Shown: one piece after another, positions 6,850 through 13,978 of the stretch
Position numbering within the stretch: the first letter of the stretch is position 1
Layout of the letters: every line of letters begins with the position of its first letter
Origin: DATGIQ01 sp035295665
GTDB lineage: Bacteria; Planctomycetota; Planctomycetia; Gemmatales; Gemmataceae
Direction: 5' to 3'
NCBI GenBank assembly: GCA_035295665.1
Contig: DATGIQ010000220.1
Coordinates: 1 to 13,978 of the forward strand
DNA length: 13,978 nt
Translations under genes and position numbers: made by a program
Notes under the pieces: model-generated
What the model was told of the DNA's origin: nothing
Seen by the model: only the letters and a program-made list of their open reading frames with translations
The model's database searches: none

Positions 6850-8313
6850 TTAGGCCGCCATCCGCTTGGCCTGTTCGGCAGCCTCTTCGATCGCCCCGAC
6901 GTACATGAACGCACTCTCGGGCAGGTGATCCCACTTGCCGTCGCACAACTCTTTGAAGCTGCGGATGGAATCGGCCAGGGACGTCACTTTGCCGGGCCGG
7001 TTGGTGAACGCCTCGGCCACGATGAACGGCTGCGACAAGAATCGCTCAATTCGACGGGCGCGGGCCACGACTTGCTTATCTTCTTCGCTCAGCTCCTCGA
7101 CGCCCAGGATCGCGATGATGTCCTGTAGCTCGCGGTAACGCTGCAAGATTTGCTGGACGCGCCGGGCCACGGCATAATGTTCCGCACCGACATATTGGGG
7201 ATCGAGGATGCGGCTATTGGAAGCCAACGGGTCGATCGCGGGGTAGATGCCCTTTTCGGAAATGCTCCGCTCGAGATAAATGAACGCATCGAGGTGCTGA
7301 AAGGCATTGGCCGGTGCTGGGTCGGTCGGGTCATCCGCCGGTACGTACACCGCCTGCACGCTAGTGATGGCACCGCGTGCCGTACTGGTGATGCGTTCTT
7401 GCAGCTCGCCCATCTCCGTTGCCAAGGTCGGCTGATACCCCACGGCGCTCGGCATCCGTCCCAGCAACGCCGACACTTCTGAGCCGGCTTGTGAAAAGCG
7501 GAAAATATTGTCGATGAATAGTAGGGTATCCGCCCCGGTCGAATCGCGGAACCATTCGCACATGGTCAGAGCGGTCAACGCCACCCGCAAGCGGGCCCCC
7601 GGCGGCTCGTTCATCTGGCCGAACACCATGGCTGTCTGCGTGATGACCGAGCGGTCGGTCTTGCCGACTTTGGTCTCCTGCATTTCCAACCAGAGGTCGT
7701 TCCCTTCGCGGGTTCGTTCCCCGACGCCGGCAAACACGGAGTACCCGCCGTGCTGGCTGGCAATGCGGGCGATCAGCTCGGTGAGAATGACCGTCTTGCC
7801 GAGCCCGGCGCCGCCAAAGAGCCCGGCCTTACCGCCACGAACCAAGGGTGTAAGCAAATCAATGACCTTGATCCCGGTTTCGAAAACTTCTGTCTTGGGA
7901 GAGAGCTCGGCCAAGGGGGGCGGCGGTCGGTGGATAGGACGCGACTCCGGGGCATGGACCGGACCTCGGCCGTCAATCGGTTCGCCGAGCAAATTAAACA
8001 CGCGGCCCAAGGTTTCCTTGCCGACGGGCACCGTGACCGGCGCGCCGGTGTCGGCGACATTCATGCCACGCACCAGCCCATCCGTCGAACCGAGGGCCAC
8101 GCACCGCACCCGGTTGCCGCCCAGGTGCTGCTGCACCTCGCCGGTCAGATGGATCGGGATGCCCTTATATTCGGCCTCAATCTTGAGAGCGTTGTAAATC
8201 TCGGGCAGGTGGCCCTCATCAAACTCTGCATCGAAGGTCGAGCCGATCACCTGGACAATTTGTCCAACGCGATGCCCCTTAGCAGTTGCTTGTCCGTCAG
8301 TGGCAATGGCCAT
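6850..8313 (-). CDS. atpD: ATP synthase F1 beta subunit (catalytic)
   Basis: A 487-residue catalytic subunit that makes ATP from ADP and phosphate in the F1 head. Walker A is GGAGLGKT at 167-174 (Leu in place of the usual Val). The catalytic Glu and its Arg are E199-R200 in GVGERTREGNDL, Walker B ends at D268 in LLFIDNIFRF, and the stator-contact loop is EELSEED at 406-412 (usual DELSEED). The region after DPAPA reads NAFQHLDAFIYLER instead of the common TTFAHLDATTVLSR; I recall similar forms in planctomycetes. About a dozen extra residues precede the conserved start of the barrel (GQIVQVIGSTFD). ATG at 8313 has ACGGAG 5 bases upstream. It begins 11 bases after the second frame of the broken small gene and ends 26 bases before atpC. 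Confidence 0.98.
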   Translation of the reverse strand: MAIATDGQATAKGHRVGQIVQVIGSTFDAEFDEGHLPEIYNALKIEAEYKGIPIHLTGEVQQHLGGNRVRCVALGSTDGLVRGMNVADTGAPVTVPVGKETLGRVFNLLGEPIDGRGPVHAPESRPIHRPPPPLAELSPKTEVFETGIKVIDLLTPLVRGGKAGLFGGAGLGKTVILTELIARIASQHGGYSVFAGVGERTREGNDLWLEMQETKVGKTDRSVITQTAMVFGQMNEPPGARLRVALTALTMCEWFRDSTGADTLLFIDNIFRFSQAGSEVSALLGRMPSAVGYQPTLATEMGELQERITSTARGAITSVQAVYVPADDPTDPAPANAFQHLDAFIYLERSISEKGIYPAIDPLASNSRILDPQYVGAEHYAVARRVQQILQRYRELQDIIAILGVEELSEEDKQVVARARRIERFLSQPFIVAEAFTNRPGKVTSLADSIRSFKELCDGKWDHLPESAFMYVGAIEEAAEQAKRMAA

Positions 8314-8324
8314 GGGAACTCCGT

Positions 8325-8661
8325 CTATGAATCAGGTCTCTGAGACTGAACCGTTTCCCGGTTCCAAGGTGATAACCATCTGTCGCTGAGATCTTCCGGC
8401 GTTGTGGCTGTTGGCGGTTTGATTCGCGGGTCCAAAGGCCTGCCGTGTTCCGCGAAATCTTCGATAAGATTCTCCAGCACTTCGTATTCTTCCATCCGCG
8501 AGCCAACGAGAGGCTTCGTCCTCGTTCTCAAACTCCAAACCTTCGCCTCCGATCAGGAGTTGAACTGTTCCGTCATCGCGCGTTGTCAGCCGTGCCGAAA
8601 CTAGTTCTGCATTTCCTGAATAATGGTAGGTGGCATCATCATACCACCATTCTGTCTTCAT
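8325..8661 (-). pseudogene. Frameshifted small gene between atpG and atpD
   Basis: Two overlapping minus-strand frames appear to be halves of one protein. The first starts at ATG 8661 (GGGAAG upstream; another ATG at 8667) and reads MKTEWWYDDATYHYSG..., giving about 55 sensible residues ending FENEDEASRWLAD. It then runs on to a stop at 8332 as an Arg/Ser/Gly-rich string that looks wrong. The other frame, from about 8492 to the TAG at 8325, continues naturally with EEYEVLENLIEDFAEHG, DPRIKPP and a tail ending RPDS. One extra base near 8493 would explain the break. Joined, the product is about 111 residues, acidic and soluble, with a beta-rich N-terminal half and a helical second half. I do not recognise the family. 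Causes could be a sequencing error, a real mutation or programmed frameshifting. An ATG at 8495 in the second frame has no ribosome binding site. Confidence 0.6.
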
Positions 8662-8736
8662 CGTCATCTTCCCGTCCGAATCAGGCTGTACAGGCCACTT
8701 CCTGAAGCCCTGCTCGTTCGGTGATGTCGGTCGTTA

Positions 8737-9612
8737 TTATTTGAGTGCCTCCGCCCCTCCAATCACCTCCGCAATTTCCTTCGTAATCTGTGCCTGCCGG
8801 GCTCGGTTATACTGCCGTGTCAATGTCTTGATCATGTCGCCGGCGTTTTCAGTCGCTGCCTTCATGGCTACACGGCGGGCAATCTGTTCGCTCACCGCCG
8901 CATCCAGGAAACATTTGAAGAGCCGCACCTTGAACGATACCGGCAAAATCTCTTCCAAAATATCACGGGGGTTCGGGATAAATTCGTATTCCACCTTCGC
9001 AGCGGAAGGAGTGGCCCCCTGAGAAGTCGGCGTCGCCAACGGCAACAGAGTATCGACAACCGGGGATTGCCGGGCGGCGTTCCAGAACTTCATGTAGCAC
9101 ACTTCCACGCGGTCGAGCCGGCCGCTGACATATCCGCTAATGTAGCGATTGGCCAGCTCTTCCACCTCCTCGAAGCGGGGCTTGTCCTCGAAGTGCGTGA
9201 ACGTGTTTTCGGCGGCGATTCCCTGGAAGCGAAAATACGCAATTGCCCGTTTTCCCGATAGCTCCAGGTGCAGCGTTACGTTTTCGCCCCGCAGCTGCCG
9301 AATCCGGGCCATCGCCTCCCGCAGGATGCTGGCGTTGTATCCGCCACACAGACCACGGTTCGAACAGATCACGAGCAAGAGACTCTGCTTGATCACTTCG
9401 CGCTGCTGTAGCAGCGGATGGGTCACGTTGGTGGCCGAAGCGCTCAGGTCGGCGGCGAGCTCACCGATTTTGCGGGTGTAGGCTTCCGCCTCCACGGCCC
9501 GGTCGAGCGCCTTCTTGAACCGGGCTGTCGCGATCAGCTCCATGGTCCGCGTGATCTTGCGGATGTTGCGAATCGCCTTGCGGCGTTTCACGATGGCCCG
9601 TGTCTTTGCCAT
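8737..9612 (-). CDS. atpG: ATP synthase F1 gamma subunit
   Basis: A 291-residue central rotor shaft. The N-terminal coiled-coil helix contains the conserved KITRTMELIATARFKKA at 19-35. The Rossmann-like middle has LLVICSNRGLCGGYNASI, equivalent to the usual SDRGLCGG-x-N segment with Asn for Asp. The C-terminal helix ends with MKAATENAGDMI and LTRQYNRARQAQITKEIAEVI, typical of gamma and long enough to enter the alpha/beta ring. A loop at about 190-210 is rich in Pro, Thr and Ala (LLPLATPTSQGATPSAAK), as usual for this variable position. The start ATG lies 2 bases after the atpA stop, so translation is probably coupled. The gene is followed by about 75 bases and then the broken small gene. Confidence 0.97.
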   Translation of the reverse strand: MAKTRAIVKRRKAIRNIRKITRTMELIATARFKKALDRAVEAEAYTRKIGELAADLSASATNVTHPLLQQREVIKQSLLLVICSNRGLCGGYNASILREAMARIRQLRGENVTLHLELSGKRAIAYFRFQGIAAENTFTHFEDKPRFEEVEELANRYISGYVSGRLDRVEVCYMKFWNAARQSPVVDTLLPLATPTSQGATPSAAKVEYEFIPNPRDILEEILPVSFKVRLFKCFLDAAVSEQIARRVAMKAATENAGDMIKTLTRQYNRARQAQITKEIAEVIGGAEALK

Positions 9613-9614
9613 GA

Positions 9615-11315
9615 TTACACCCGCTCACCCGTCGCCGGCTTGAATTGTGCCTGGAAGCCCTGGATCGCCGCCACCAACTGTTGCTCGATCTCCTTCGTCA
9701 ATTTGCGTTCCTTCAGCAAGGTCGTGCGCACGTCCGACTTCTGCTCACGCATGTACCGGAGAAACTGCTCCTCCCACGCCGCCACTTGCTTGATCGGGAC
9801 CTTGTCGAGATAGCCCTTGGTCCCGGCATAGATGACCATGACCTGGTCCACCACGTTCATCGGCTTGAATTGCGGCTGCTTGAGAATCTCGACCATGCGG
9901 TAGCCCCGGTCGAGCTGCGACTGGGTCGCCTTGTCGAGCTCGGTGCCCAGCTGAGCGAATGCTTCCAGCTCACGAAACGCGGCCAGGTCCAGCCGCAGGC
10001 CGCCGGCAATCTGCTTCATGGCCGGGATCTGGGCCTTGCCACCGACGCGGGAGACGCTGATCCCCACGTCGATCGCGGGCCGAACCCCTGCGAAGAAGAG
10101 GTCCGGCTGCAAGTAAATCTGGCCGTCGGTGATCGAAATCACGTTCGTCGGAATGTACGCCGAGACTTCGCCTTCGAGGGTCTCGATGATGGGCAGGGCC
10201 GTCAAGGAACCGCCCGAACCAACGACCTTGGCCAGCTTGTGGCCGGGATACTTGGGCAGGTCGTGCTTCTCGGCGTGCTCCTTGTCCAAGGGGCCGACAT
10301 AAACCACGCCGGTACCGTCCGGCTTACGATTGACACCCCAATCCGCCCCGACCTTGCTCGCATCAGCGTCGGTCGGGACGATGACCCACCGTTCCGCTAT
10401 CTTGGCCGAGCGCTCCAGCAAGCGAGAGTGGGCGTAGAAGATGTCGCCGGGATACGCTTCTCGTCCAGGTGGCCGCCGCATGAGCAGCGACAGCTGGCGA
10501 TAGGCCGCGGCCTGCTTGGTCAGGTCGTCATAGACGCAGAGGGTGTCGCGGCCCTGTTCGTACATGTAATATTCCGCCATGGCGCAGCCGGCATACGGGG
10601 CGATGTACTGAAGCGGTGCCGGGTCGGCGGCGGAAGCGACCACGACAACTGTGTAATCCATAGCTCCGTGGGCACGCAGGCTTTCAATCACCCCAGCCAC
10701 GGTCGATTCCTTTTGTCCGATGGCGACGTAGACGCAGATGACGTTCTCGTCCCGCTGATTGATGATCGTATCGATGGCGATGGCTGTCTTGCCGGTCTTG
10801 CGGTCGCCGATGATCAGCTCGCGCTGACCGCGGCCGATGGGGGTCATCGAATCGATCGCCTTGATGCCGGTCTGGAGCGGCACGTTGACGGGCTGGCGCC
10901 CGGCCACGCCCGGGGCAATGGATTCAACCGGCCGGGTTGCCGACGTGAGGATGGCGCCTTTGCCGTCGCGCGGGTTGCCGAGGGGATCCACAGCCCGGCC
11001 AATGACCGCATCCCCGACCGGTACACGCAGCAGCTCGCCGGTGGCCCGGACCTCGTCCCCCTCGGCGATTTCCAGGTAATCGCCCAGGATGATGAGGCCG
11101 ACGGAATTCTCCTCCAGATTGAAGGCAAGGCCACGAACCTTGGTGCGGGTGAACTCCACCATCTCGCCGGCCATCACGCCGGAGAGGCCGTAGATGCGGG
11201 CAATGCCGTCGCCGACCTCCAGCACCCGGCCCACTTCGCGGGCCTCGAGCTGGGCCCCGTATTGGCTAATTTCCGTCTGTAGTACAGAAACGATCTCGTC
11301 CGCTTTGAATCTCAT
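9615..11315 (-). CDS. atpA: ATP synthase F1 alpha subunit with an internal insert
   Basis: A 566-residue regulatory nucleotide-binding subunit, against about 500-515 in most bacteria. Marks are: the N-terminal ADEIVSVLQTEI, Walker A GDRKTGKT at 170-177 (Lys for the common Gln), Walker B VYDDLTKQ at 261-268, and the arginine finger R423 in SVSRVGG. The extra length lies between the RLLER helix (298-302) and GSLTALP (369-375): 66 residues where E. coli has about 21 and many species about 10. This stretch (bases about 10215-10410) holds VIVPTDADAS, a Lys/Gly-rich middle and KYPGHKLAKVVGSG. I recall comparable inserts in planctomycete alpha subunits. ATG at 11315 is chosen from the conserved N-terminus; the frame is open much further upstream. 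The start lies inside atpH (50-base overlap), and the stop is 2 bases before atpG. Confidence 0.97.
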   Translation of the reverse strand: MRFKADEIVSVLQTEISQYGAQLEAREVGRVLEVGDGIARIYGLSGVMAGEMVEFTRTKVRGLAFNLEENSVGLIILGDYLEIAEGDEVRATGELLRVPVGDAVIGRAVDPLGNPRDGKGAILTSATRPVESIAPGVAGRQPVNVPLQTGIKAIDSMTPIGRGQRELIIGDRKTGKTAIAIDTIINQRDENVICVYVAIGQKESTVAGVIESLRAHGAMDYTVVVVASAADPAPLQYIAPYAGCAMAEYYMYEQGRDTLCVYDDLTKQAAAYRQLSLLMRRPPGREAYPGDIFYAHSRLLERSAKIAERWVIVPTDADASKVGADWGVNRKPDGTGVVYVGPLDKEHAEKHDLPKYPGHKLAKVVGSGGSLTALPIIETLEGEVSAYIPTNVISITDGQIYLQPDLFFAGVRPAIDVGISVSRVGGKAQIPAMKQIAGGLRLDLAAFRELEAFAQLGTELDKATQSQLDRGYRMVEILKQPQFKPMNVVDQVMVIYAGTKGYLDKVPIKQVAAWEEQFLRYMREQKSDVRTTLLKERKLTKEIEQQLVAAIQGFQAQFKPATGERV

Positions 11316-11934
11316 AACTGCTTCTCGCAATGATTTGATCGCGGAGGCTCTCGAGCTGGGTACGCACCGAATGATCGTATAACCAGTCCCCAACCTGCAC
11401 GACCATGCCGCCGAGCAAATCGTGATCGACTTGGACTTCGAGTAAGGGTTCCTTGTGGAAGGTCTGCCGTAACTGCTGGAGCAGCTGGGCATGCTGATCG
11501 TCTGGCAATGGTATGGCACTCCGCACCTGAACACGCATCCGCCCGGCCTGCTGATCGCGCAGCTCCCGGCAGGCCGCCACAATCGGCCGGAGCAGGTTCA
11601 GCCGCCCATGATCATTCAGGACCAACAGCGCCTGGACGAAGAGCGGACTGGCCCGGCTGGAGAAAACGGAACGCAGGGCCTGGGCCTTGGCATGCTGGCC
11701 GATCACGCCGCTGCTCAGAAACGCTTCCCACCGCGGATCGGCCGGCAAGACATCCTTGACCAGGGACTCGAATTCTTCGAGGATTTCATCCCCTTGGTTG
11801 CTCGCCTGAGCAGCGCGGAGGATGGCCTCGGCGTAAACCTTGGCCACGCGCTGGGTGCCGACATCGAGGACTGTCGGATGAAGTGGCGCCCGATCTGCCC
11901 GTGCATCTGGAAGGTGAGCATCCCGAGAATTCAT
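11266..11934 (-). CDS. atpH: ATP synthase F1 delta subunit
   Basis: A 222-residue delta/OSCP-type subunit that joins the b stalk to the top of F1; about 180 residues is usual. The N-terminal helical domain starts near RVAKVYAEAIL (residues 29-39), preceded by a hydrophilic extension of about 28 residues. The C-terminal signature is LLGGMVVQVGDWLYDHSVRTQL, matching the common LlGG-x-x-x-x-x-GD-x-x-x-D-S-x-x-x-L. The last 16 codons or so (ending DRFCTTDGN) lie over the first codons of atpA in another frame and look like a non-conserved tail. ATG at 11934 overlaps the atpF stop as ATGA, so the two are probably translated together. Sequence divergence is normal for this fast-evolving subunit. Confidence 0.93.
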   Translation of the reverse strand: MNSRDAHLPDARADRAPLHPTVLDVGTQRVAKVYAEAILRAAQASNQGDEILEEFESLVKDVLPADPRWEAFLSSGVIGQHAKAQALRSVFSSRASPLFVQALLVLNDHGRLNLLRPIVAACRELRDQQAGRMRVQVRSAIPLPDDQHAQLLQQLRQTFHKEPLLEVQVDHDLLGGMVVQVGDWLYDHSVRTQLESLRDQIIARSSYEIQSGRDRFCTTDGN

Positions 11935-12575
11935 GATTGTACACTTGCTACTTCGCGCCGTCGTTGGTTGCCCGCCCGCTGCAATTCGGCGATCGCTTCA
12001 TCGACCAGGCGGCGATGATCATCCACGTTGAGTTCGCGGTGGATGGCCTTGGCCGCAACCAGCGTCGCCAGCTGCGCGGTGCGGTTCCAAATTTCTTGGA
12101 GCGCCTGGTCGCGTGCCATGCCGATTTCACGGTGCAGGCGCTCGCGCTCCCTCTGCGTTTCCATCCGGGCTTTACTGAGCTCTTCTTCCGTGAGCTGCCG
12201 GGCTTTGCCACGGGCTTCGTCCATGAGCTGGCGAACCATTTCCGCGGCCCGGTCCATTTCCGCCTGAAGCTCGGACCGCAAGCGCTGGGCTTCTTGCTTG
12301 GCCTGCTGAGCTTCGTCGACAGTGGCGCGGATATTCTGCTCGCGCCGCTGCAAGCCTTCGAGCATCGGTCCCCACGCATACTTGCGGAGGATAAACAGTA
12401 AGATTAGAAAAACGACCACGGTCCACAGACCGAGGGGCCATTCTTGCAGGTTGAAGATATTGACCCCGGAAGTCTCTTCGGCGTGTGGCTCCGCAGCGTG
12501 TGCCAGGCAGACGGCCCAAAGATTTATCGCAACGGCGAAAACCCAGGCCGCGCCGGGCAACCCCTTGTGTCTCAT
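11931..12575 (-). CDS. atpF: ATP synthase Fo b subunit
   Basis: A 214-residue peripheral stalk subunit. ATG at 12575 is chosen because AAAGGGG precedes it by 4 bases; an in-frame GTG at 12653 gives a longer reading without support. Residues 1-28 look like a cleavable leader (hydrophobic core WVFAVAINLWAVCLA, then HAAE). A membrane helix follows at about 49-64 (GLWTVVVFLILLFILRK), then YAWGPMLEGLQRRE, a common start of the b-subunit dimer domain. A long charged coiled coil rich in Glu, Gln, Arg and Ala runs to about residue 165. The end contains ATLVAAKAIHRELNVDDHRRLVDEAIAEL, the usual delta-binding tail. It sits 58 bases after atpE and shares ATGA with atpH. Only one b gene is seen, with no b' copy. 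Confidence 0.95.
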   Translation of the reverse strand: MRHKGLPGAAWVFAVAINLWAVCLAHAAEPHAEETSGVNIFNLQEWPLGLWTVVVFLILLFILRKYAWGPMLEGLQRREQNIRATVDEAQQAKQEAQRLRSELQAEMDRAAEMVRQLMDEARGKARQLTEEELSKARMETQRERERLHREIGMARDQALQEIWNRTAQLATLVAAKAIHRELNVDDHRRLVDEAIAELQRAGNQRRREVASVQS

Positions 12576-12633
12576 GACACCCCTTTCAGGTGGGCCAGCA
12601 GCCTCGGGGGCGTCCGTCCACCACAGCAACAAC

Positions 12634-12951
12634 TTACCACTTGGCACTACCATTGATCAGAATACAGACAATCAGGCTGAAGAAGGTGGCCCCTTCCAGC
12701 AAGGCGGCGATGATCAACATGGCCGTCTGAATACGACCGGCGATTTCCGGCTGCCGGGCCATGCTTTCCAGCGCGGAAGCTCCGATCCGTCCGAAACCAA
12801 TCCCCGCTCCGAGGATCGTGATCGCGGCACCGATCCCGGCGCCGATGGCCCCTCCCGAGAGGGTGGAATTAGTGGGCACCTGCGCCCATGCCGGCGCGGC
12901 GGTCAACAACAGGATGGCGACGGCGACGTATGCCAACTGCAACGCTTTCAT
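12634..12951 (-). CDS. atpE: ATP synthase Fo c subunit (proteolipid ring)
   Basis: A 105-residue proteolipid, longer than the usual 70-85 because of a leader-like N-terminus (residues 1-23, ending PAWAQ). Helix 1 is the Gly-rich stretch 33-62 (SGGAIGAGIGAAITILGAGIG...). The polar loop is ARQPE with R66-Q67-P68, and helix 2 carries the ion-binding carboxylate E86 in IIAALLEGATFFSLIV. The Na+ type needs a Gln in helix 1 near GPGIGQG and a Ser after the Glu; here the motif reads GAGIGFG and E-G-A-T, so proton coupling is the better guess. ATG at 12951 is preferred; GGAG lies 12 bases upstream, which is a little far, and a TTG at 12975 would add eight residues. It follows atpB by 100 bases. Confidence 0.95.
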   Translation of the reverse strand: MKALQLAYVAVAILLLTAAPAWAQVPTNSTLSGGAIGAGIGAAITILGAGIGFGRIGASALESMARQPEIAGRIQTAMLIIAALLEGATFFSLIVCILINGSAKW

Positions 12952-13023
12952 GAGGATCCGATACTCCGTGTCCAAGGTATATGTACCTGGTGGCTCAAGC
13001 CACCGCCCACGTCCTAATCACTC

Positions 13024-13051
13024 GCCCGGAGCGCCGGAGCGCCTCCCGGCG
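13024..13051. repeat. Degenerate copy of the GC-rich palindromic element between atpB and atpE
   Basis: Bases 13024-13035 repeat exactly the 12 bases at 302-313 inside the long hairpin arm. A shorter hairpin (13032-13037 with 13046-13051, 6 pairs) sits directly after the atpB stop. It may shape mRNA stability between the a and c genes. A decayed copy of the same element is inference from this short match. Confidence 0.45.
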
Positions 13052-13930
13052 TTAATGTTGCGGATGGACCGCCATACCCATGAACAGCGCGGTCAAAAAG
13101 ACAAAAATGTACGCCTGCAGAAAGGCGACAAAGAGCTCCAGCAAACTCAACGCCACCACGCCCAGCACGCTGCCGACCGTAATCGTGGCCCACAAGGGAA
13201 ATTTGGCGGTGCTCGCCATAAGGATGAACAGCAGAATCATGGCCAGCACCGAGTGGCCGGCCAACATATTGGCGAACAAACGCACGGCCAACACGCCGCC
13301 CTTGATGAAACTGCTTACGATTTCAATCACGAAAATCATACATTTGATGATAAATCCCGCGACGGGAATGGGGATATCCATGTGCGGCCACAAGGACTTC
13401 AAATAGTGAGCCGGCCCCATCTTGGCAACCGCCGCGGCATGGATGGCGATAAAACTGCACACCGCCAACCCTCCGGTGACCCAGATGTTCGCGGTCGGTG
13501 AGCCGCCGTAGGGGAACATGCCCAGCAAGTTGCAGAACAAAACGAACAGAAAAATCGTCCACAGAAACGGCACATGCCGATCGGCATCATGTTCGCCCAG
13601 GTTCGGTTTGGCCACCTCGTCACGGATGAACGTCAGCAACACTTCAAAGGCATTGTGCCAGGCTCCGCGCGGCGGCTCACCACTCCGGGCTCGACGGGCC
13701 ACGGGGATGAAGATCACCAGGATCAACAAGGCGGCGATAAGCTCCAAGGCCATGTACTTCGTCATGATCTTGTAGCCGGAGACCGTCAGAATTTCTTCAT
13801 CGAGGACGTGCTCGATCGGATTGGGGGTTTTACCGGCTTCGTGCGGGCCGGCCGCGCACAGTCGGCTCGCCGCACCCAGTGCCAGCACCACGCCCATCCA
13901 GACAAGCAAAATCAACCGGCCACGATTCAT
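13052..13930 (-). CDS. atpB: ATP synthase Fo a subunit
   Basis: A 292-residue membrane subunit forming the proton half-channels beside the c-ring. Residues 1-27 look like a leader (hydrophobic LILLVWMGVVLALGAA, then CAAG). Membrane segments follow at roughly 59-78, 121-138, 150-170, 190-210, 224-242 and 247-285. The essential Arg is R217 in LAVRLFANMLAGH, with N221 and H226 at the positions of E. coli Asn214 and Glu219. The last helices carry ELFVAFLQAYIFVFLTALF, with Gln272 at the usual place of Gln252 in E. coli. The PNPIEHVLDEE and GMFPYGGSPTANIWVT stretches are also typical. ATG at 13930 has GAGG just upstream. It is the first operon gene seen here; atpI or another gene may precede it beyond the edge. 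Confidence 0.95.
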   Translation of the reverse strand: MNRGRLILLVWMGVVLALGAASRLCAAGPHEAGKTPNPIEHVLDEEILTVSGYKIMTKYMALELIAALLILVIFIPVARRARSGEPPRGAWHNAFEVLLTFIRDEVAKPNLGEHDADRHVPFLWTIFLFVLFCNLLGMFPYGGSPTANIWVTGGLAVCSFIAIHAAAVAKMGPAHYLKSLWPHMDIPIPVAGFIIKCMIFVIEIVSSFIKGGVLAVRLFANMLAGHSVLAMILLFILMASTAKFPLWATITVGSVLGVVALSLLELFVAFLQAYIFVFLTALFMGMAVHPQH

Positions 13931-13978
13931 ACCTCGTTCACCACCCGGCTACTGCCTTGGCTACCACATGTTTCTTTG
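13927..13978 (-). other. Possible 3' end of an upstream gene at the window edge
   Basis: Two minus-strand frames enter from the edge and stop near the atpB start: one at the TGA of 13927-13929, sharing ATGA with atpB, and one at the TGA of 13938-13940, 7 bases before the ATG. Either could be the end of an atpI-like or other gene. Sixteen or fewer codons are visible, so no identity can be given. Confidence 0.25.

Noticed and set aside
8332..8490. C-terminal part of the first frame of the small gene as real protein
   Set aside because: The residues are an Arg/Ser/Gly/Asn mix typical of wrong-frame reading, while the overlapping frame is acidic and helical and fits the N-terminal half.
9645..11282. 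A 545-codon open frame on the plus strand
   Set aside because: It lies antisense to atpA, whose product is certain. High GC with few stops in the opposite frame explains it, and its translation resembles no known family.
11316..11582. Upstream extension of the atpA frame
   Set aside because: These codons overlap atpH and do not resemble any AtpA N-terminus; the conserved start is the ATG at 11315.

Overview
The window looks like a chromosomal segment of a planctomycete, probably Pirellulales or Thermogutta-like. The grounds are inference: a Tat-exported Gfo/Idh-like protein, the style of the ATP synthase subunits (leader peptides on the membrane subunits, a long insert in the alpha subunit) and a GC-rich intergenic palindrome of a kind I associate with that phylum. 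No rRNA or other taxonomic marker is present.

Layout. (1) Positions 2-274 (+) hold the C-terminal end of a rhamnose/autoinducer-2-type ABC sugar-binding protein, followed at 295-364 by a near-perfect 30-bp hairpin. (2) 387-1181 (-) is an unrecognised protein with an internal duplication, and 1334-2260 (-) is thiL, thiamine-monophosphate kinase. (3) 2442-3782 (+) is a Tat-signal protein with a Gfo/Idh/MocA-like look, and 3969-4304 (+) is a small DUF983-type zinc-ribbon membrane protein. (4) 4446-6385 (+) is a compact type II restriction-modification unit: a promoter, a D12-class adenine methyltransferase and a DpnII-like PD-(D/E)XK nuclease that overlap by 4 bases. Its GC content is lower than its surroundings, so it looks acquired. 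(5) 6407-13930 (-) is a complete ATP synthase operon in canonical order, atpB-E-F-H-A-G-D-C, with one extra, apparently frameshifted, small gene between atpG and atpD.

The atp genes make a full F1Fo ATP synthase: the membrane part a, c and b; the stalk delta, gamma and epsilon; and the catalytic head alpha and beta. Catalytic and proton-path residues are intact. Spacing is tight (ATGA overlap for F/H, a 50-base overlap for H/A, 2 bases for A/G), so one transcript with translational coupling is expected. It starts upstream of the window. The restriction gene and atpC are convergent with only 21 bases between them and no visible terminator.

The best leads for something undescribed are the broken or frameshifted small gene inside the atp operon, the roughly 45-residue insert in AtpA, the duplicated unknown protein at 387-1181, and the hairpin at 295-364, whose base changes keep pairing only in the plus-strand RNA. 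I see no CRISPR array, tRNA, rRNA, transposase or phage gene.
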